Below are positions 60,850-64,000 of a stretch of 64,000 nucleotides of DNA, in pieces. The DNA lies in contig NZ_STGJ01000006.1 of assembly GCF_004919095.1 (NCBI RefSeq), positions 1 through 64,000 on the forward strand, written 5' to 3'. The position numbers and the translations under genes were made by a program. This stretch comes from Crenobacter intestini (lineage in GTDB: Bacteria; Pseudomonadota; Gammaproteobacteria; Burkholderiales; Chromobacteriaceae). A model generated the notes under the pieces. That model searched no databases. It was not told where the DNA came from and worked only from the letters and a program-made list of their open reading frames with translations. The stretch's first letter is position 1. Every line of letters begins with the position of its first letter.

Positions 60850-62529
60850 TCAGCCCTCGGCCGGCGGCGTGTCCGCGCCGGTGCGCGATTGCGGCACGCA
60901 CGCGCGGATCGCGTGGATCAGCTTGCGGTAGACGCCGTGCGGGCCAAGCTTCCCGGCGATGCCGGAGTGCACCAGTTCGAGACGCACCTCGGGGCTCGCG
61001 TCGCACAGCACCACGCGAACGCCGCGCTCGGCCAGCTTGTCGCAGACTTCTTCCAGCGTGGAGAGCCCGGTACCGTCGATGAAGGGCACGCGCTTGAGGC
61101 GCAGGATCAGCACCCTCGGTTCGGTATGGGTCTCGCCCAGCGCGCGCGCGAAGGTCTCGACCGCGCCGTAGAAGAACGGCCCCTCCACCGAATACACCAG
61201 CACGTCGTCGGGCAAGGCGTCGACGCCGTGGTGGCGCAGCTCCATCGCCAAGTCGTCGCCCTCGACACGCTGCACGTCGACCGACAGCGCCATCTTGCGC
61301 AGGAAATGCAGCGTCGCCAGGATCACGCCGATATTCACCGCCACCACCAGATCGGTGAACACGGTCAGGAAGAAAGTGATCAGCAGGATCGCGACATCGG
61401 CGCGCGGCGCGTGGGTGAGCATGTGCTTGAAGTGGCGCAGTTCGCTCATGTTGTAGGCGACGACGAACAGGATCGCCGACAGTGCGGCCAGCGGAATGTT
61501 CGCCGCCGCCGGCGCCAGCACCAGCACGATCAGCAGCAGCAGCACGCAATGGGTAATGCCGGCCAGGGGCGACGAGCCGCCGTTACGGATATTGGTCGCC
61601 GTGCGCGCGATCGCGCCGGTCGCGGCGAAGCCGCCGAACAGCGGGGTCACGATATTGGCGACGCCCTGCCCGATCAGCTCCTGGTTCGAGTTGTGGCGGG
61701 AGCCGGCCATGCCGTCGGCGACCACCGCCGAGAGCAGCGACTCGATCGCACCCAGCATGGCGATGGTGAACGCGGGGCCGATCAACTCGACCAGCAGCGC
61801 CGGCGTCACCTGCGGCATCTCGAAACTGGGTAGGCCCTGCGGGATGCCGCCGAACGCGCTGCCGATGGTCGCGACACCGTCAAACACGAAGACCGACTGC
61901 AGCAGGGTAGCGACCACCATCGCGACCAGCGGCCCGGGCAGGCGCTTGAGGTAAGGGATTTTCGGCGTGAACACCACCAGCGCGAGGCTCAACAGCGCAA
62001 GGGCGGTGGTCGCCGGGTGCAGGTCGGGCAAGGCCTGCACCAGGTGCCAGAATTTCTCGTGGAAGTGCTCGCCGGAAACGGCAGGCAAGCCGAAGAAGTC
62101 CTTCCACTGGCCGACCCAGATGATCACGCCGATACCGGCGGTGAAGCCCACGATCACCGGCGCCGGTATGAACTTGATCACCGCACCCATGCGGGCCAAC
62201 CCCATTGCCAGCAGGATCACCCCCGCCATCATCGTCGCGATCTGCAGGCCAGCGATGCCGTACTTGGCGGTGATCGCGGCGAGGATCACGATGAAGGCGC
62301 CGGTCGGCCCGGCGATCTGTACGCGGCTGCCGCCGAACACAGAGATCAGCAGGCCGGCGACGATCGAGGTGTACAGGCCCTGCTCGGGCTTGGCGCCGGA
62401 CGCGATGGCGAACGCCATCCCCAGCGGCAGGGCTACGACGCCGACGATCAGGCCGGCGACGATATTGTTCAGCCACTGCGCGCGCGTATTGAAAAGGCCG
62501 GCGCGCTTGGCTTCCAGCAAGGCAATCAT
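60850..62529 (-). CDS. SulP family anion transporter with STAS domain
   Basis: A 559-residue transporter. Ten to fourteen helices include VGVVALPLGMAFAIASG and the SulP signature region GLYTSIVAGLLISVFGGSRVQIAGPTGAF (about 52-80). The STAS domain is about 430-540 (VLILRLKRVPFIDGTGLSTLEEV). Substrate may be sulfate, bicarbonate or dicarboxylate; no neighbour such as a carbonic anhydrase helps decide. Confidence 0.93.
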   Translation of the reverse strand: MIALLEAKRAGLFNTRAQWLNNIVAGLIVGVVALPLGMAFAIASGAKPEQGLYTSIVAGLLISVFGGSRVQIAGPTGAFIVILAAITAKYGIAGLQIATMMAGVILLAMGLARMGAVIKFIPAPVIVGFTAGIGVIIWVGQWKDFFGLPAVSGEHFHEKFWHLVQALPDLHPATTALALLSLALVVFTPKIPYLKRLPGPLVAMVVATLLQSVFVFDGVATIGSAFGGIPQGLPSFEMPQVTPALLVELIGPAFTIAMLGAIESLLSAVVADGMAGSRHNSNQELIGQGVANIVTPLFGGFAATGAIARTATNIRNGGSSPLAGITHCVLLLLIVLVLAPAAANIPLAALSAILFVVAYNMSELRHFKHMLTHAPRADVAILLITFFLTVFTDLVVAVNIGVILATLHFLRKMALSVDVQRVEGDDLAMELRHHGVDALPDDVLVYSVEGPFFYGAVETFARALGETHTEPRVLILRLKRVPFIDGTGLSTLEEVCDKLAERGVRVVLCDASPEVRLELVHSGIAGKLGPHGVYRKLIHAIRACVPQSRTGADTPPAEG

Positions 62530-62565
62530 CGGTTTACCTTCAAAGGTTCAAAATGAAAGCGGATG

Positions 62566-62571
62566 ATTATA
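62566..62571 (-). promoter_or_regulatory. -10 box of sulP
   Basis: A perfect TATAAT on the minus strand, 36 bases before the sulP ATG, in an AT-rich stretch. The -35 is weak (CTTACG at 16 bases). The remaining spacer to 62740 holds no gene. Confidence 0.5.
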
Positions 62572-62741
62572 GTCTTATCAATAAACCCGTAAGCCACCAC
62601 AAGGCGGACAGCCATTGGAATGGCACTTTATCGACATTGGGCGACGCAAAAGACCAAGCCATCCTTTGCATTCAGCATATACAAGTTGACGCACCTCGCC
62701 CACCTTTGCCGATGACGCCCAGGCCTTTGAACCCGCACCAA

Positions 62742-62769
62742 TAAAAACGGAGCCCCATCAGGGGCTCCG
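62742..62769 (-). terminator. terC terminator
   Basis: A 9-bp perfect stem CGGAGCCCC / GGGGCTCCG with a TGAT loop, followed by TTTTTATT on the minus strand. Confidence 0.88.
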
Positions 62770-62805
62770 GTACAAGGCGCCGCCATCGCGGCGACGCAGG
62801 GAGGA

Positions 62806-63792
62806 TCAAACCGCCGGCGGGTCGTTGCGCGTCTTGTACAGCGAGTAGAGGACACCGGCGAACAGCAGGCCGAAGGTCACGCCCAGCGACAGCGGTGTCG
62901 GCACTTTCAGCGCGACCATCCCGATATCGTTCAGGTAGACCAGCGCGACCTTCACGCCGATGAACACCAGCACCAGCGACAGCGCGTACTTCAGGTAGTG
63001 GAAGCGGTGCACCATCGCGGCCAGCGCGAAGTAAAGTGCGCGCAGACCAAGGATCGCAAAGATGTTCGACGTGTACACGAGGAACGGGTCCTGCGTGATC
63101 GCGAAGATCGCCGGGATGCTGTCGACCGCGAAGATCAGGTCCGCGCTCTCGACCAGTACCAGCGCGAGCAGCAGCGGGGTCGCCCACCAGCCGCGTTCGA
63201 GGCCGTGCGCCTCGCCGCGCACCCAGAATTTCTCGCCGTGCAGGGTCGGCGTGAAGCGCATGTGGTTGCGCAGCCAGCGGTACAGCTTGTTGTGCTCGAT
63301 GTCCGGGTGCTCGTCGTCGGCGAACAGCATCTTGACGCCGGTGAACACCAGGAAGGCGCCGAACACCATGAGCACCCACTGGTACTGCGCGACCAGCACC
63401 GCGCCCAGCCCGATCATCACCGCGCGCATCAGGATCACGCCCAAAATGCCCCAGAACAGCACGCGGTGCTGGTAGATGCGCGGCACGGCGAGGCTGGAGA
63501 AGATCAGCGCGATCACGAACACGTTGTCCATCGACAGCGACTTCTCGACCACGTAGCCGGTCAGGTAGGCCATCCCGGCGTCCGCCCCCTTGTACCACCA
63601 GATCCAGCCGCCGAAGGCCAGACCCAGCGCGATATAGAACGCGGACAGCTTCAGGCTTTCGCTGACGGTGATCTCGCGCTGCTCCTTGTGCAGCACGCCC
63701 AGGTCGAACGCGAGCAAGGCGATCACGATCAGGAAGAACATCAGCCACACCCACAGCGGGTAGCCGACAAACATCACAGTCATCAATTCCAT
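62806..63792 (-). CDS. TerC/Alx family membrane protein
   Basis: A 328-residue protein with nine or so helices, close in length and sequence pattern to E. coli Alx, a manganese exporter. The acidic membrane motifs EKSLSMDNVFV (about 81-91) and LVESADLIFAVDSIPAIFA (about 210-228) are the family's putative ion-binding sites. Upstream I find no yybP-ykoY Mn2+ riboswitch, which controls many relatives. Confidence 0.9.
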   Translation of the reverse strand: MELMTVMFVGYPLWVWLMFFLIVIALLAFDLGVLHKEQREITVSESLKLSAFYIALGLAFGGWIWWYKGADAGMAYLTGYVVEKSLSMDNVFVIALIFSSLAVPRIYQHRVLFWGILGVILMRAVMIGLGAVLVAQYQWVLMVFGAFLVFTGVKMLFADDEHPDIEHNKLYRWLRNHMRFTPTLHGEKFWVRGEAHGLERGWWATPLLLALVLVESADLIFAVDSIPAIFAITQDPFLVYTSNIFAILGLRALYFALAAMVHRFHYLKYALSLVLVFIGVKVALVYLNDIGMVALKVPTPLSLGVTFGLLFAGVLYSLYKTRNDPPAV

Positions 63793-64000
63793 GGTTCACT
63801 CTCAATGTTGGCCGCACCGCACAAACGCCACGGTACGCTGCCAGTGTACACCCGAATTGATTATCGAATAATGCGGATTAATACTAACAATAATCCCATT
63901 TTTTCGAATGATTAGACAAAAAAACGGGCCGCAAAGCGCCCCGGGAGCAAAACCACCAAGGGTGGAGAGAGGGAATCCGTTTAGCGGGCAGCCAGGCGCG
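63793..64000. other. Upstream region of terC to window end
   Basis: An AT-rich 130 bases before terC holds several TATAAT/GATAAT-like motifs and a palindrome ATTAT-CGA-ATAAT (about 63860-63872), so the promoter lies here but cannot be fixed. No coding sequence is seen up to the window edge. Confidence 0.4.
63917..63943 (-). terminator. Terminator of a leftward gene beyond the window
   Basis: A stem CGGGGCGC / GCGGCCCG (one mismatch, three-base loop) followed by TTTTTTTGTC on the minus strand. The gene it would end must lie past 64000. Confidence 0.7.

Noticed and set aside
63793-63916. yybP-ykoY manganese riboswitch upstream of the TerC/Alx gene
   Set aside because: The AT-rich interval lacks the paired loops and the conserved core of that class; a terminator of another gene bounds the region.

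Overview
This window is a gene-dense, high-GC stretch of bacterial chromosome. The gene set and protein signatures point to a betaproteobacterium, most likely Neisseriales/Chromobacteriaceae. The evidence is a pcnB-folK-dgk-panBC string, recA-recX-alaS, dnaX-ybaB-recR, a PhaM-type granule protein, a long 84-residue IF-1 and two CCA-encoding tRNA clusters. The family assignment is inference. I see no prophage, insertion sequence, plasmid gene, CRISPR array, toxin-antitoxin pair or defence island, so this is essentially housekeeping DNA.

Layout. 1-0.6 kb: a promoter and tRNA-Asn/Asp/Thr cluster with terminator. 0.6-4.6 kb: dgkA, a COG2509 flavoprotein, a DUF2062 membrane protein, a ChaN-like protein, a PhaM-like protein. 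4.7-9.4 kb: dnaE, a small HTH protein, a GhrA-type reductase. 9.4-10.8 kb: infA and a CHAD protein. 10.8-13.3 kb: metN-metI-metQ methionine importer behind a structured leader with a terminator. 13.3-20.5 kb: a leftward envelope/stress string (74-aa protein, lolC/E, lolD, mscS, orphan response regulator, nudB, K+ channel, endonuclease/phosphatase family) preceded by an NlpC/P60 hydrolase. 20.5-24.1 kb: UbiB-family kinase plus exported protein, and radA. 24.3-28.5 kb: hpnC-hpnD-hpnE squalene operon ending in an atypical SDR and a lipoprotein. 28.7-29.0 kb: tRNA-Ala/Glu/Ala. 29.1-33.3 kb: DedA, DUF1615 lipoprotein, YgiQ radical SAM. 33.3-39.1 kb: two DUF937-OmpA paralogues, a lipase-like hydrolase, a methyltransferase, a decayed panD fragment and intact panD. 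39.2-43.4 kb: pcnB-folK-dgk-panB-panC. 43.6-50.3 kb: orphan 102-aa protein, MATE pump, murB, MAPEG, CbiM-like protein, nadC, a 142-bp inverted-repeat element, Nudix hydrolase, EamA transporter. 50.4-56.3 kb: yajQ, a 64-aa protein, dnaX-ybaB-recR, mltB, hrcA. 56.5-60.7 kb: recA-recX-alaS. 60.8-63.8 kb: SulP and TerC/Alx transporters.

Working together: pcnB to panC links RNA 3' metabolism, folate and pantothenate synthesis, with panD behind its own terminator. MetNIQ imports methionine. LolD with LolC/E releases lipoproteins, and MscS and the K+ channel sit in the same run. HpnC, HpnD and HpnE together make squalene for hopanoids, but no cyclase is in the window. The best lead for something undescribed is the metN leader: a promoter, a P1-like closing stem starting at the predicted +1, a strong terminator, and an alternative pairing that would disrupt it, without the sequence signature of any SAM riboswitch I can recognise. 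Second is the duplicated DUF937-OmpA/panD block with a panD remnant. Third is the inverted-repeat element that supplies the stop codons of two convergent genes.
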